The position numbers and the translations under genes were made by a program. 64,000 nucleotides of DNA from Panicum virgatum. Lineage: Eukaryota; Streptophyta; Magnoliopsida; Poales; Poaceae. The DNA lies in assembly GCF_016808335.1 (NCBI RefSeq), contig NC_053143.1, forward strand, positions 6,380,801-6,444,800, written 5' to 3'. This document shows positions 46,070 through 58,100 of this stretch, one piece after another. Within the stretch, counting starts at the first letter, position 1. Every line of letters starts with the position of its first letter. Below the pieces are notes generated by a model that ran no database searches, was not told where the DNA came from, and saw nothing but the letters and a program-made list of their open reading frames with translations.

Positions 46070-46199
46070 GCTGGTGTGCCAGGTAGGGGATTCGGCATGC
46101 TTGAGAGCACAACCTTTGTTTTCGGCTCATGGGCCTGCACCGCCAATGGATCGGGTGGCTTCACTAGTCACCTCGAGGAGCCAGAGAAATGGAACAAGG

Positions 46200-47280
46200 A
46201 ACAAGCAGTGAGAAGATATTGGAAATTTAAAGGTAAATGCTGGAACTTTGTTGTTTTTGTTTTTAGTGCGTTGCTTTTGATGCAAGATGAAAATATGAAT
46301 GTAACCTTCTATTTTGAGGTGCTTCTCAATGTAAATACGAGATATTGTATTTGATTTGAAGTTGTGATAAATGGGTTGAAAATTTTTGTATCTGTTCTGG
46401 GCTGAAATGACTATTCTAATAAAAGGGCTGAAAATTAGGCCCAATTTGATGGATGAAAGTTTTTATACGCTTGAAATATGGTCTAACTTAATGGCCCACT
46501 CTGAATTAGGCCCATCCAAAAATGGGTTGTGGTGCTGATGTCACCATCTACGTCACTTGTCATGTTAGCATAACTTTCCACATCATTACTATGTCAGTGA
46601 CCATGCCATTGGCCACATCATCATTGCCATACACATTATCGTCATGCCATCAACTATGTCATCCTCTACGTCATCAATATGAGGCATGGAATATAAATCC
46701 GTGGACTTGGCTCCGATGGACCAAGGCGACGGTGAAGTGCAAGTTAAGTTGAGATCCATGAACCAATAGGTCACATGATGATATGAAGTGAATCATATCA
46801 TTCAAAGAAGATCAAGCCAAGTGTTGACTCATGATGATGATCAAAAGACTTGATGCAGATTGGTGCTTGTGTGGCATCAATATTTGAGAAGATGAAATAA
46901 AATGCGCAAGGCAAAGGTATGACTTGCAAGGCATTTTATTTCACCAGTCAAAGGTTGAGTAGAGAAGTGTATGATCGGATTTAGGATATATGGCCGTACT
47001 ATCAAGAGGGGCCAACTTGTTTGCATATCGATCATCTAGTACCACTTGAGCGAGCTAACTTTGCTTACGTTGCTAGAATTGAGTGGCATTAAAAGTTTTA
47101 CAAAAATGATTTAAAAATGCTAACTAAGGCTTAATGGTGTTGATCATCCCGTGGGAGATCATTTGGAGTTGGCATGCTTTGGAAAAATGGTTTTTGTTGT
47201 GTTCCTAATTATGGGTTGGATCTTGAAATGAAATTCTGGGTTGATACATTTTGTTTTGGATCATTTATTCAGTTGGGTTG
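46200..47280. other. No gene; possibly the start of the copia-type LTR that follows
   Basis: The stretch from about 46520 has the character of a SIRE-type LTR start (for example GCCAACTTGTTTGCATATCG), but no TG border with a duplication was found here. Confidence 0.35.
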
Positions 47281-50200
47281 TGTAGTCCTCCGAATAAGCT
47301 TTCCATAGAGTTCAAGATCACCTAATTTGAAAATCGGAGCTAAAAGTTATGGCCATTTTACCGAGTCTCGGTTGTGCCGAAAGTTGAGCTGCGGATGGTC
47401 CGCTCTGCCAGTATTATGTTTGAGATCATACAGAACTGGTTTTGGTTCTATGTGGGGAGCAAAAGTGAACTACGGACCGTCCGCCTTTAAAACCTGAAAC
47501 GGGCGCAGAAACTTGATCTTTCTGTATTGGGTGTCCAAATGAATCGCGGACTATCCACCATTTGTGAGCTAGACCGTCCGTCTGGGTTGTAACGGTCGAC
47601 TCCGAGAAGCATTTATTTAGGATATAGCTGTTGGGTTTGAAATGGTGGACCGTCCAGTCCTTGTGTGGCGGACTGTCCGCGAAAACTCTATTTTCACAGG
47701 ATTTGAGTTTGGGGTGTCCACTATAAATAGAGGTAGTGACCGGCCATTTGAGGAGTTGAGCACCTTGGGGACTTTGTGGCCTTGTGTGAGAGTGCTTGAG
47801 AGCCCTCCAACTCACTTGTGATTAGAGCCAATGATATTCGCTAAGTGAGTGAGCGATTCTAGTGCGTTGTATTGAGACTTTGCAAGAGTGTGGCACTAGA
47901 TGATCGAGTTGCAAGCCGGTGGTGCTTGTTACTCTTGGAGGTTGGCACCTCCTAGATGGCTTGGTGGTGTGTTTCTGTTGTGAATCCCGCAAAAAGATTG
48001 TGCGGTGCTCCGGAGAAGTGATTATGAGGGGTATTGTGCTCACCCCGCTGGAGTCACGAAGAGCAACTCTAGTTGAGCGAGACGCGAAGAGCAACAAATG
48101 GTCTGGCCGGGTCAAATGCTAGAGTTTGTGGTAAGCACTCTATGTGTGAGAGTGTGACTCATGAGTCACCACTAGAAAGAGGACCGGTGGCAACCTTAGA
48201 GCTTGTCTCAACGGGTTCTAGTTTGGTGGCAACCAAGTGAATCTCGGGATAAAATCTTGCATCTCTCGGCTGATTTGATTTTCTTTATGCATAATTCACA
48301 GCTGTGGTGAAGTTGCTCGATATTGTGGTGCTTGTGTTTTGAGTGCATGAACTTGGAGATATATGTGAGGAAGTCAATTCAGTCATCATATCCAAATTTG
48401 GCTTGATTTGGAGATCTCTAGCCTAACTCTTTAGTTTGGGAGTTCACTGCCCGGGTAAAACCGGTGGCACTGGATTTGCAAATCAGTGGCACCAAACTTG
48501 TAAAAGTAGTGGTACCGAGTTTTCTAGACATACACAAGTGTCGATGTCCTGACCCGGTGGTCCGGCACCAACGAGTGATGATGTTACGTGGTCCATAACC
48601 CTAGATGGTTGATGCAAGAGGTAACACAGTAATGCAAGGTTTATCATGGTTCCGACCACGGGGCCGTACGTCCAGCAGGGGTGTGCGAGTGCACTATATT
48701 AACTTGCACCGTGATGCTTGCAGTAGGGGGTACAAGCTAGGCGAGAGAGGGAGGAAAGCTCCCAAGTCTCTACTAAGTGATTGAGGAAAGTGCCAATATC
48801 GTGCTCCGGAGAGCGGGAGTGTGTGTTCTGCGGGATGAGTTGAGCGTCTGAGCAGATCAAGATGAAGGTGCCCGCCTCCCCCTTTTATAGACACAAGGGT
48901 GGAGTACATGTACGGGGGGATCAGAAGTCGTCATCTTCTCCCCGAATCGGGGGTGTGCAGTGGATGACTACTGTGGAAAGTACACTGTGGACCACTGGAG
49001 AGTAAGGCGTCGGGCGTGGTAGTTGTCCTGGGTGGCTCCCTGGTCTTGCGGAGATCGCGCCGGCGTCTTGATAGCTCCTGTGGGCGTCGTGGTCCCGTCC
49101 TCCGTGCGTGTCGTGGCGGCGTGTCGAGGGTCCTGCGGGCGGGAGTCTTGCTCTGGTCAAGGCCCGAGCCGCGTTCGAGGGTCGCGCCCATGCCGGTCGA
49201 GGGTCCTGTAGAGGAGAAAGTACGAGGAGTAGGCGGCATAGTGGCAAGAGCAGTGCCAGTCACGTCTGCATAGGGCGTCGCAGGTTCCCACAGTGTCGGA
49301 ATAGTGCCGGGGATGGCAGAATAGTGACCGGAGTTGGTAGACGGGACTCCTATCACAGCTGCTGTGCGGCATGGCGGCCTGACGCCGTCTGGCCCGGGCC
49401 CTGCGGTGGAGTGGTTGGCATCTAATGCTCCGTCTGTCGGGTGGGTGAGCAGATGTGTTACTAGTTCCGTCTGCCGAGGGGTGGCCTCGAGCGAGGCGGA
49501 GTTGGCCTGCCTTCCGAGGGTTGGCTCGCTACTCTCGAGCGAGGCGGAGGAGTGGCGCGCTGTCGAGGGCCTCGGCGGGGAGGTCTCGAGCGAAGCGGAG
49601 ATCGCTCCGCGGGTTCGAGGGGGCCTCGGATGGGCCGTACCGCAGAGCCGGGCCGTAGGCTGAGTGAAGATCGGGCTTCTTTGGGATCTGGGGAGGATTT
49701 GGGTGCAGTGGGAGAGTTGAAGCCGTTCCATGGTATCTGGATGCAGGGCGACGACGGAGTTGTCATCATTGATAGCTTCTTTCCCTTCGGATCAGAGGAA
49801 GACTGTTGGCCTTGGTTCGTTGTGACTGTAGAGTGCGACGTGGCGGTAGGCACTGTGGGCCCGATTGCTTAATCGTGTTTTGCATTTTTAAGGGCGGTTT
49901 AGTCCCTGGGTTAGGGTGCCCCTAATTATGGTACCCGACAACAAGCTTTTATTTACTCATATTTTGTGGTTGTGTAGTTAGCTAGTTTTTCTCTCTTGTG
50001 TAGTTTGCTTGTGTAGCATAGAAGTAGCACCCTTGCGTGACTAATTGGCTTGAGTAGTCTTGCTAGTCACTTTGCTTAGTTTCTATAGCTAGGTAATTTT
50101 GAGCTCTCTAGTTTGGCTTTTGTAGCCTTGCTTTTGAGAACTACTAGCTGTGCTTAGTTTTTGAATGCTTTGCATACCAGTATGTGTAGGAACTCCCCAG

Positions 50201-50446
50201 TTGTTTGATTACTAGTGCATAGTTTGTGTGACCTTTCATACTAGAATTGTTTAGGTGAGCTCTACCTAGCTCGGCACCTTATTTGCTCAATTAGAATCCT
50301 TTTTGTAAGGTGCAAGTTATAAATAGAGGGGTGTAGTCTTGGTTAGACCGTTTAGTTTATTTTCGCATTTGTTTCGGTCAGCCGGCAACATTTTAAATTT
50401 TAAAAAGGACTATTCACCCCCTCTAATCTGCCATCTCGACCCTACA
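47281..50446 (+). repeat. Copia (SIRE-like) LTR, interrupted by a solo LTR
   Basis: The right end reads CTATTCACCCCCTCTAATC and stops at CCCTACA, a pattern common at grass copia LTR ends. A candidate left end TGTAG at 47281 is the complement of CTACA, and GGGTTG occurs on both sides (47275-47280 and 50447-50452). The sequence left of it also looks LTR-like, so the true start may be near 46500. It carries several GGACCGTCCG-type motifs at 47470-47690. No internal region follows, so this is a solo LTR or fragment. Confidence 0.45.
48539..49940 (-). repeat. Solo LTR of a gypsy element (1402 bp)
   Basis: Its ends are TGTCG and CGACA, flanked by a perfect 5-bp duplication ACAAG (48534-48538 and 49941-49945). 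On the minus strand it starts TGTCGGGTACCATAATTAGG, a well-known grass LTR start, and a TATA box TATAAAAGG lies at 48882-48889. A motif TCGAGCGAGGCGGAG recurs three times at 49485-49600. There is no internal region, so it arose by LTR-LTR recombination. Confidence 0.85.
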
Positions 50447-50452
50447 GGGTTG

Positions 50453-50666
50453 GGCTTCGGGGCCCTTGAAATATTTTATGACGATTTTCAAAATGTCATG
50501 GATTAGCTAATCTGTGAAGATTTGGCTAAAAAACTTCATGAGGGTGTAATCTGTGACACTCAGTATGTGACGAAATTTGAGATCATCATGAATACTATTT
50601 TATGACGATTTTTTGGTGATCTATGACAAAATTGAACCGTCATGGATCAATAGACTTTTTGTAGTG
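50453..50666. mobile_element. CACTA terminal fragment
   Basis: Repeats of TATGACGATTTT and GTCATGGAT end in TTTTTGTAGTG, the right end of a CACTA element of the CACTACAAAAA type. The left end is not seen and was probably cut off by the copia LTR insertion or deletion. Confidence 0.45.
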
Positions 50667-51080
50667 TATTAGACCATTCTCAGTGCAATTGTCATGTGAG
50701 TTTCATTTTTATTAAACGACATGCCATGTAGCCAAAAATGATGACATGATATCCAATATAAAAAGCAAGAGAAGAATAGAGTTTCGTGGTGATGGAACTT
50801 GGTGTATGCAGTTACCAAGAGCTACGAAATTGGAATGAAATATCATTGAGAGAATTTGAGTTTCATCCATATACATTCATCAACTTGTATAGGTCACATG
50901 ATATATTTGATCATTATTAACAATTGATAATTAAATGTGACAGCTGATCTATTAAATTGCGTAATAAAATTTTGCATTAAAAGAGATGGTTATATTCTAG
51001 TATTAAGCTGCAAAGCACTCTTGGTAACAGTGGGACGATACTTTGTATAGCGATTGGCCTTATAAGTGTTCCATGAATAT
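50667..51080. other. MITE-like debris, no gene
   Basis: GACCATTCTCAGTGCAATT at 50691 is a common start of Tourist-like MITEs. No clear opposite end was found. Confidence 0.35.
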
Positions 51081-51084
51081 AACA

Positions 51085-51125
51085 CACACTAGTGGATTGC
51101 GCGCGCGTTGCGCGCGCTCATAATT
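51085..51125 (+). mobile_element. Possible Helitron 5' terminus
   Basis: ACACTAGTGGATTGCGCGCGCGTTGCGCGC resembles the ends of grass Helitrons (a conserved GCGCGTTGCGCG block after an AT-rich start). A CTRR 3' end with hairpin was not found, so this remains a suggestion. Confidence 0.3.
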
Positions 51126-53640
51126 TCATTGAATTACTGGAGGTAATTATTATGGTAAGAGAAAATGTTTTTATTCACAGGAGTCGTGCATTTTTAGGAA
51201 TGGTATTTATATTTTTTTCACATTTGACAGTGAAAAGAGAAACAGAAAGATTGGAGTTAAAGATGTAGGAAAATAGCACTCTAGGCGCGCACTCATATTT
51301 GCTTTGTATCTATTTTATTATTTAGAATTTCATGAAATCGAAAATCTAGTTAAATATATGTAAGCTCTGTAAGTGATAATAAAGTTGCAATCTAAATACT
51401 GGAACTTGTAACATTATTACATTCATATTATTTATCGGAGAACATAAAAACATCAGGCCAAATTTATGGTTAATACAAGGAAATTTTATTATTTTACATT
51501 TTGCCTAGGAAGTATTAACTATCAACTACATAGTTTAAGCTACTTTGAAATTTAGCATAACCTAATTTGTGGTGGTCCGAGAGGAGTGACCTTCCCAATA
51601 TAGGCGTAGATGTCCTGCAGGGTTTTGAACTTAAAAACTATTAGTACTATAGTAACCACACAAGATTTAAAAAATATAAACCTTTCTATATAATGACGTG
51701 ACAGCTGCTGAGCCAGAATTGCACCTGCAAATTAGGTCCCTGCAACAAATAATTGCTTTCTTGCTCTACTGAGATTCAGTTATTGGATGTTCTTGCTGTG
51801 AATAATACTTTGTAATTTGAGACCAAAGATTTTCCGGAACAGGTGCAATGTTGTGCCAGGTTACTTGCATAATGTTGATAAAAAAATATGCAATTGGCAG
51901 TAGAAGCTGTAATAGAAGAGAGTTTTGGACCCTGATAGAGTTATGAATGTACCTTGAAATCAGGATCCCTGCAAGATTTGTCATTGGGAAAACATGTGTT
52001 ATCAGTAGCAAAATGGTTATTAGGAGTATATTATTTAAGTAATCAAATGCTAATGAGTAAATATAACATACCTAAAAATTAGGTGGGAAAATGATGAGTC
52101 AATGGAGCTAGTAGGATGCAGGTAGGAACTACACGCTGGTTTAGCAAAAATAAATACAGTTGCAAGTTGCAGTAAACAATCTAGCGGTATAGCCCTTAAG
52201 CATCAACATATATAATAATGATTCTTTTAACATGTATGGATATCTAAGTATTTCATCTGAATATGTGTTCAAGTTTAAAAAAGAACTTAAGAGCGCTGGT
52301 GCAGCCAATACCTTGAACTAAGCCAACTCCTCTAGCTCTTCAAAAAATTATGAACATACTTCCCACCAGTAGTAAAAATTATAAACATGACCATATATTG
52401 TCCAATGCTGGAACATAGAGGAAGTCATTGTTGGTTCAGGCCACCATATGTTTTGATCATGAGACAACCATTCAAGGCCTGCAACTCTAAAGAACAGAGC
52501 ATTAGTCAACTATGTTTTATAGTTCCTTTTCACCATAACAATAAACAATTAATGTAAAAAAGTATTGGTTCGGGGCATTATTCAACTTTGCTTCGCATTT
52601 AATGCATCACCTTCGAAATTGTTTCCCCTCAATGCATCTCTCGGAGTCTTGGGTGAAAGAATTTCAAGCAGTAAAGAGCGATGTCACTAGATCTGATATT
52701 TCTCTAGGATGCTTTGCAACTGTTAAGATGAGAAAAATTGTTCAGGTAGAGCAAAACAGAAGAAATGTAGCCCCTAATGCTGGCGAGTTATCAATTATTC
52801 TAATATATAAGCATGCTTTGTATTGCACAATTCATATTGTATTGCAGTAGGGAGGCTATATAAAGCAGGCCTATTGAAGTAAATAGGAATGAAGTGGGGG
52901 GAAAAAGAAGAAAAGAAATGGGCAGGACCAATTATAGAAGAGCTTTTGGCCTTCAGCACGGTGGTGTTGCATTGCATAGAAAGCACAACAGCTCGATTGG
53001 CACAGCTATCACAAATGTTAAATCGTCACTGGGAGAGGATCTTGTGTAGAGCTTTATATCAAACCACCCTGCAATCAATTGAGGAGTAAGTCAATGATAG
53101 CTAAGTTAAATTCCACAGATCAAACATGTCATCCGAATTCTTTATACGGTTATGTAAGTTTTGTTGATATACAACAGGGAAAATGTCTAGCTGTTTATTG
53201 TTCTGAGCAGAGGGAGCAAAAAGCGCAATGACAGTCTTGTTGATTTCACCTGTGAAGTTGCAAGGATGCGACGAACCTTCCTTAGCTAGAACTGGTGATA
53301 CAAATCTTGGCCAGAAAATCTTTATTTGTATGAAATGAAGTATGATTACATCAGATTAGACCATGTCATCAAACCATATGGTGAGCTTAATCGCAAAGGA
53401 TGAAGAATGATTGTTCTTTTGTAAATGCAAATATATGTGAGACTGACATAGTAGCATCATATCCAAGGTATCTAACTTGTTTAAATTATTGCTTGAAAAA
53501 TAAAATTCACATTCGAGCTAGAAACATTTACCTTAGATAAGGCAAGTAGCTTAAATGTGTCTTCTTTTTATTAAACAGGGCTCCCTATCATCTAAATCAG
53601 GGCATGGTCAATTGGTCAGTGCTGCAGACGCAAACCATCA
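51126..53640. other. AT-rich stretch, no gene seen
   Basis: Only short frames occur and none shows a domain or convincing splice pattern. If the site at 51085 is a Helitron end, this could be the interior. Confidence 0.35.
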
Positions 53641-54840
53641 AACACACAGCGGGCATCTTCCATGGCCGAAGCAGAGGGTACACAAGCAAACCGTCAAATG
53701 CATGTTGTGCTGCCTCGCAGTGGATGGGGCTTCCACGGATGGATTAGTCCGTTTCCCCGTCGAGGTGCGGCATGGCGGCAATGGCCTCGGCGGCCGCTGC
53801 GGGCGTACGCGAGACGACTGGCGTCCGGTGCGCGTGCAGAGGCGACGGCGGCCCATGAGCCACGGGCGAAGGCGGCGCAACCGGGGAGCGGCGGCCGGCG
53901 CGAGCGCGGAGGTGACGCGTCCCGTGAGCCGCAGACGGAGGCGAGGCGAGTGGTGGCAGCCGGGAGCGCGGAGGTAACGCGGGCCGCGAGCCGCGGACAG
54001 AGCTCCGCAGCCGCCGCGCGGGGAGCGCCGGTGTGCGCATGTGCGGAGCTCCGCCGGCGCCGCGTGGGGAGCGCCGCTAGCCGTGCGCGGCCGTGCGCCT
54101 TGAGGGCGGCTCGGAGCGCCGGGCCGGCCGCGCCGCCCGCTGGGAGGGGCGCGTCGCGTACGTGTCCGCGAACGGGGAGGGGCGGCCGGCGCGCCTCCTT
54201 TGGCGGCAGCGCATGGCGTGGGCCACATCGGCGGGGATGGATGGCGACCGCCGCGCGAGGACGGACGGCGAGGATGAGCGGCAGCTGTCGGGCGGGGAAG
54301 GGCTAGGAGAAGCAGTGCCCGGGCGGGGAGACGCGCTTCGGTGGCCAGTGGCGGGGTTGACGGGCGGCGGCGGCGACCTGTGCGGGAAGAGGCAAGGCGG
54401 CGAGGCCGCGTCGGGCCGGCGACGCCGACAGGCACGACGGCGAGGGAGGCAAGCGGGGGCAGGGTCGGCGCGCGCAAGGAAGCCTGTAGGGCGGCGAGGC
54501 TCACCCACGGCTCAGACGGCGGGGAGCGTCGGTGGAGAGCCAGCCCGAAGGAGGACGGCGGCGGCAGGCGGAGGCAGTCGTGCGGCACAGGAGTAGGTGA
54601 GCACTCGAATGAGCCGTGAACGGGATCCTTCCTGAGAGATCGAATGGGGGGATTTTTTTTTACCGCAGCAAGCCAGCACGAGGCAATACACGCCGTAAAT
54701 CATTGAATGCACGGTGAAAATTTTTTACGATGACGTGGACGGCCTGGTCGGCCGCCGAGCCGCGGGGAATCATATATAGAAATATCATTAATTTTTATTA
54801 AACACGTATACTCTTTAGTGCCACCTATTGGGCTTTATGT
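53641..54840. other. GC-rich island upstream of CIP111
   Basis: From about 53690 to 54600 GC content is very high and CpG-rich, with long frames on both strands that are Pro/Arg/Ala-rich and without domains. It lies 0.5-1.5 kb before the CIP111 start. It may be a regulatory or transposon-derived island. No gene is supported. Confidence 0.4.
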
Positions 54841-54990
54841 GTTTTGGACCAAATAGAATGCTTAACCAATCCTGAATCAGCCCAATTAGCACCCACTCAC
54901 CGGGGCGGCCCATTTGAGCCCATCAGCCGAACTGGACCCTTCGAGGCCAGCCGACCCGACGCCTTCCAGCCAGGGTTTAGAGGTTCGCCG

Positions 54991-55050
54991 GCGCGCCGCC
55001 TTCCACCAGCCGCCTCGCCAGCGCGCCGCCTTCCACCAGCCGCCTCGCCA
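54991..55050 (+). repeat. Two exact 30-bp tandem repeats in the CIP111 upstream/5' UTR region
   Basis: The unit beginning GCGCGCCGCCTTCC and ending CGCCTCGCCA occurs at 54991-55020 and 55021-55050 without change, followed by GCGCGC. It lies 85-145 bases before the ATG. Confidence 0.9.
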
Positions 55051-55134
55051 GCGCGCGCCTGCTTTGTTTTGCAGCCAATCTAAGCACAAAGCCCTGTGAA
55101 TCCGCATACCAGAGCACGGCCACTCGCCGCCGCC

Positions 55135-58100
55135 ATGCCTCCTTCTAAGTGCAAGAGGAGGCCGCAGCAGCCGGCGGCGTCGCCGCAGCCGTCCCCCCGC
55201 ACCCCCTCCTCCCGTGACCCCGGCGACGGCGGCGACGGTGAGGGAGGCGTCGACCTCCCGTCCATCGCCGCCGCCGTTGCAGCGAAGTTCCCGGCCCTCG
55301 TGCCGCGCGGCGGCGACGGCTGCTTCGTCGGCGCCGTCGCCGAAGTGGCCCCGAGGAGCGGGAGCGGCGGCGCCGGCTTCGGGAGGCTCTGGCTCTCCGA
55401 GGCCGCTATGGTCGGCGCTGGGATGCGGTCCGGGTGCCTCGTCTCCGTAAGCTCCTGCCTTGTTCCCTCACCTTTGAACTGTCTGTTTCTCCAAATTGTT
55501 TCTGTGAACTAGTAGTACTCTACTCCTTAGACACAGCTACAATCAGTTAAAGTATCGATACAGCTAGAACCGGTTCCAGCAATCGGACCTTGCTGCTCAA
55601 ATTTTTCATGTTGTGACTGGGGGCTCCAATCTGACTGGCATTTAGCAGCTGGTGGCAATTCCAAGCAGCGTGCGCCTACCAGCGTGTGTACTGTAAATGA
55701 GCTGAATTGAAATGCTCACGGTATTGTGCTTTCCTGAATTCCTGATCATGACAGCAACTTCATAGTACTTCATAGTTCCGCTCAAAGCACAAACATACCA
55801 GTTACCTGCTTGTATCTCTTTCTTTTGAATGACTAAGCTGAGGTGTGTTCCCTTGTTTGCAGGTGTCACTAATTTCTTCTAGCAGCGACCAATTAGATGG
55901 ATTTCCACTATACGATTTATTTGATGAGTGCAGCAGATCCTTTGATCTTGATGTGGACAATGATCTTCTGCATGGTGAAGCTGGGCGGAACTTTGTGGTT
56001 GCCACAGTTTTCCCTTCGCGTGAGGTATGCCTATTCTACTTTGCTTCTACTGGTGTCCATGCTGAGAGTAACAAACCGTGAACATTGTTTGCTGGGTTGT
56101 CTTGCTAGGTTCAAAAGAACAGCATCAAGCTCTCTTGGGATCTTGCATGTGTTTTGGGATACCCTTCAGTAGGTCGATCGTTGTTTGTTAGTCCATTGTG
56201 TACACAGCAGACCCCAAATCATAGTGATGATGTCGATACTTTACGGGTATTGAAATGTAAGAATCTTTATCTTAGCCTGGTTCCACCTGGTGTTAGGCCT
56301 TCTAGTGGCATTGAAAGAGTGTCTGACAGCTGTTCTGAAAGAAATGGAATGGTTGTGGAGACACCTAAGAAGATGCCTTCTACTCCATTGCATGGAAAGG
56401 AATCCCATTACTTTGCATCCAACAGTGGATCCTCGATGTTCTTGGATCCAACCACTGCGAGAGCAGCATTAGCAGATGAGAAAGTTAATGAGTTATTGCA
56501 GATGTCAGCTACACGGTGGCTTAATGGTAGATACTTACTAAAAGGGAACTTTGTTCCTCTCTCAATGTGCGGGAAATTGTCCTTGTTTGTGGTGATGGGA
56601 GCAGAATTTGACTTGTGTGAGAAAGGGAGTACACTGCCTAATGCAGAAGATTCATCTAACTTGGGGGGAACCCTAATTTCAATCCTTGTTGGTAGAACCA
56701 CAAAAGTGCATCTTTCTGAGTCAGTCTGCACTGAGAAACTTGACTCAGATAAGCCAGATCATGCTCCAATGCTAGGTGGGTTATCTAAAGAGTCAGGAAC
56801 AATTAAAGGAATAATTTCGTTTTCACTGGCTGATCAAATTGGTTTGCCAAGGTACTGTGTAAAAAGATATACACTTCCCCCAAATTTCAGCCATAAAATT
56901 CATTGTTTCAATTTTGTAATATGCTGATTTTTTTCAGATACAAAGGTATTCTTCTTTATGGTCCACCTGGAACAGGGAAAACATCTCTTGCTACTTCCTG
57001 TGCCTATGATGCTGGTGTCAACCTTTTTACAATAAACGGATCGGAGATCATTACTGGTTATTATGGAGAAAGTGAGCAATCTCTGTATGATGTTTTCAGT
57101 TCAGCTAAGAAAGCTGCACCTGCTGTGGTTAGATTTTCTTCAATTGCTCTGCTGCTTTTATCATTAATGTCATGCCAACTGTGAAAATAAATCCGAATCG
57201 AGCTACTTCTTTCAGAGATATTACTGTAGTTCCTAGGATATCCTGAATCCTCTCCCTTGCATTAGAAAAAGAACAGTGTTTTTTACTTGTTTCGGTGACC
57301 TGTGTATTTTAATGATACTAGCAACTTCTTTTTTCTGAGAGTAACACTGTATTGTTGTGCCCAAGCTGTCATAATATCTTGATGTGCTCTGCAAATCTGA
57401 AGTCTTAAAACTGTATCTTCTATTGTGATTCATGAAACCGAACTTGTTGCAATTTCCACTATTTTTATCACACACAAGAGATATTACTGTAGTTCCTAGG
57501 ATATGCTGAATCCTCTCCCTTGCATTAGAAAAAGAACAGTGTTTTTTACTTGTTTCGGTGACCCGTGTATTTTAATGATACTAGCAACTTCTTTTTTTTT
57601 AGAGTAACACTGTATTGTTGTGCCCAAGCTGTCATAATATCTTGATGTGCTCTGCAAATCTGAAGTCTTAAAACTGTATCTTCTATTGTGATTCATGAAA
57701 CCGAACTTGTTGCAATTTCCACTAAGCTTGACTATATATATTTTCCTTTCCTATGTTCTTAATGCAAAATGTACCGTGTCCATAATACAAGTAATGATTT
57801 GGTTGAAGCCTGTTCTAGTGCTATGCTCCTTATGCATCAATACTTGAGTAATTTTACTAGAGAAGTTAACTTGCCTTTATTAATATTGCACTGCTCATAC
57901 TTGGGAATATCTCCTCTCTTGTCCTGTTCACTCATTGTTTTTTCGTTGTGAAATTTGCATATCTAAATTTATATGGACATAGTTGAAACACTTTTTTATT
58001 AAAAAAATCCTTTTATTTCCAGTTAGATCAGGCTTTTGTTACCATGGTGTTTCATTTATCCTTTCTGGAACATTGAATTTAATGCAGGTAAAATATTAAA

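Noticed and set aside
48931..49731. 266-residue minus-strand frame in the solo LTR
   Set aside because: It is driven by the repeated TCGAGCGAGGCGGAG motif and lies wholly inside an LTR.
53638..54588. 316-residue minus-strand frame upstream of CIP111
   Set aside because: It is Pro/Arg/Ala-rich throughout, has equally long rivals on the other strand, and has no domain. A divergent gene is not supported.
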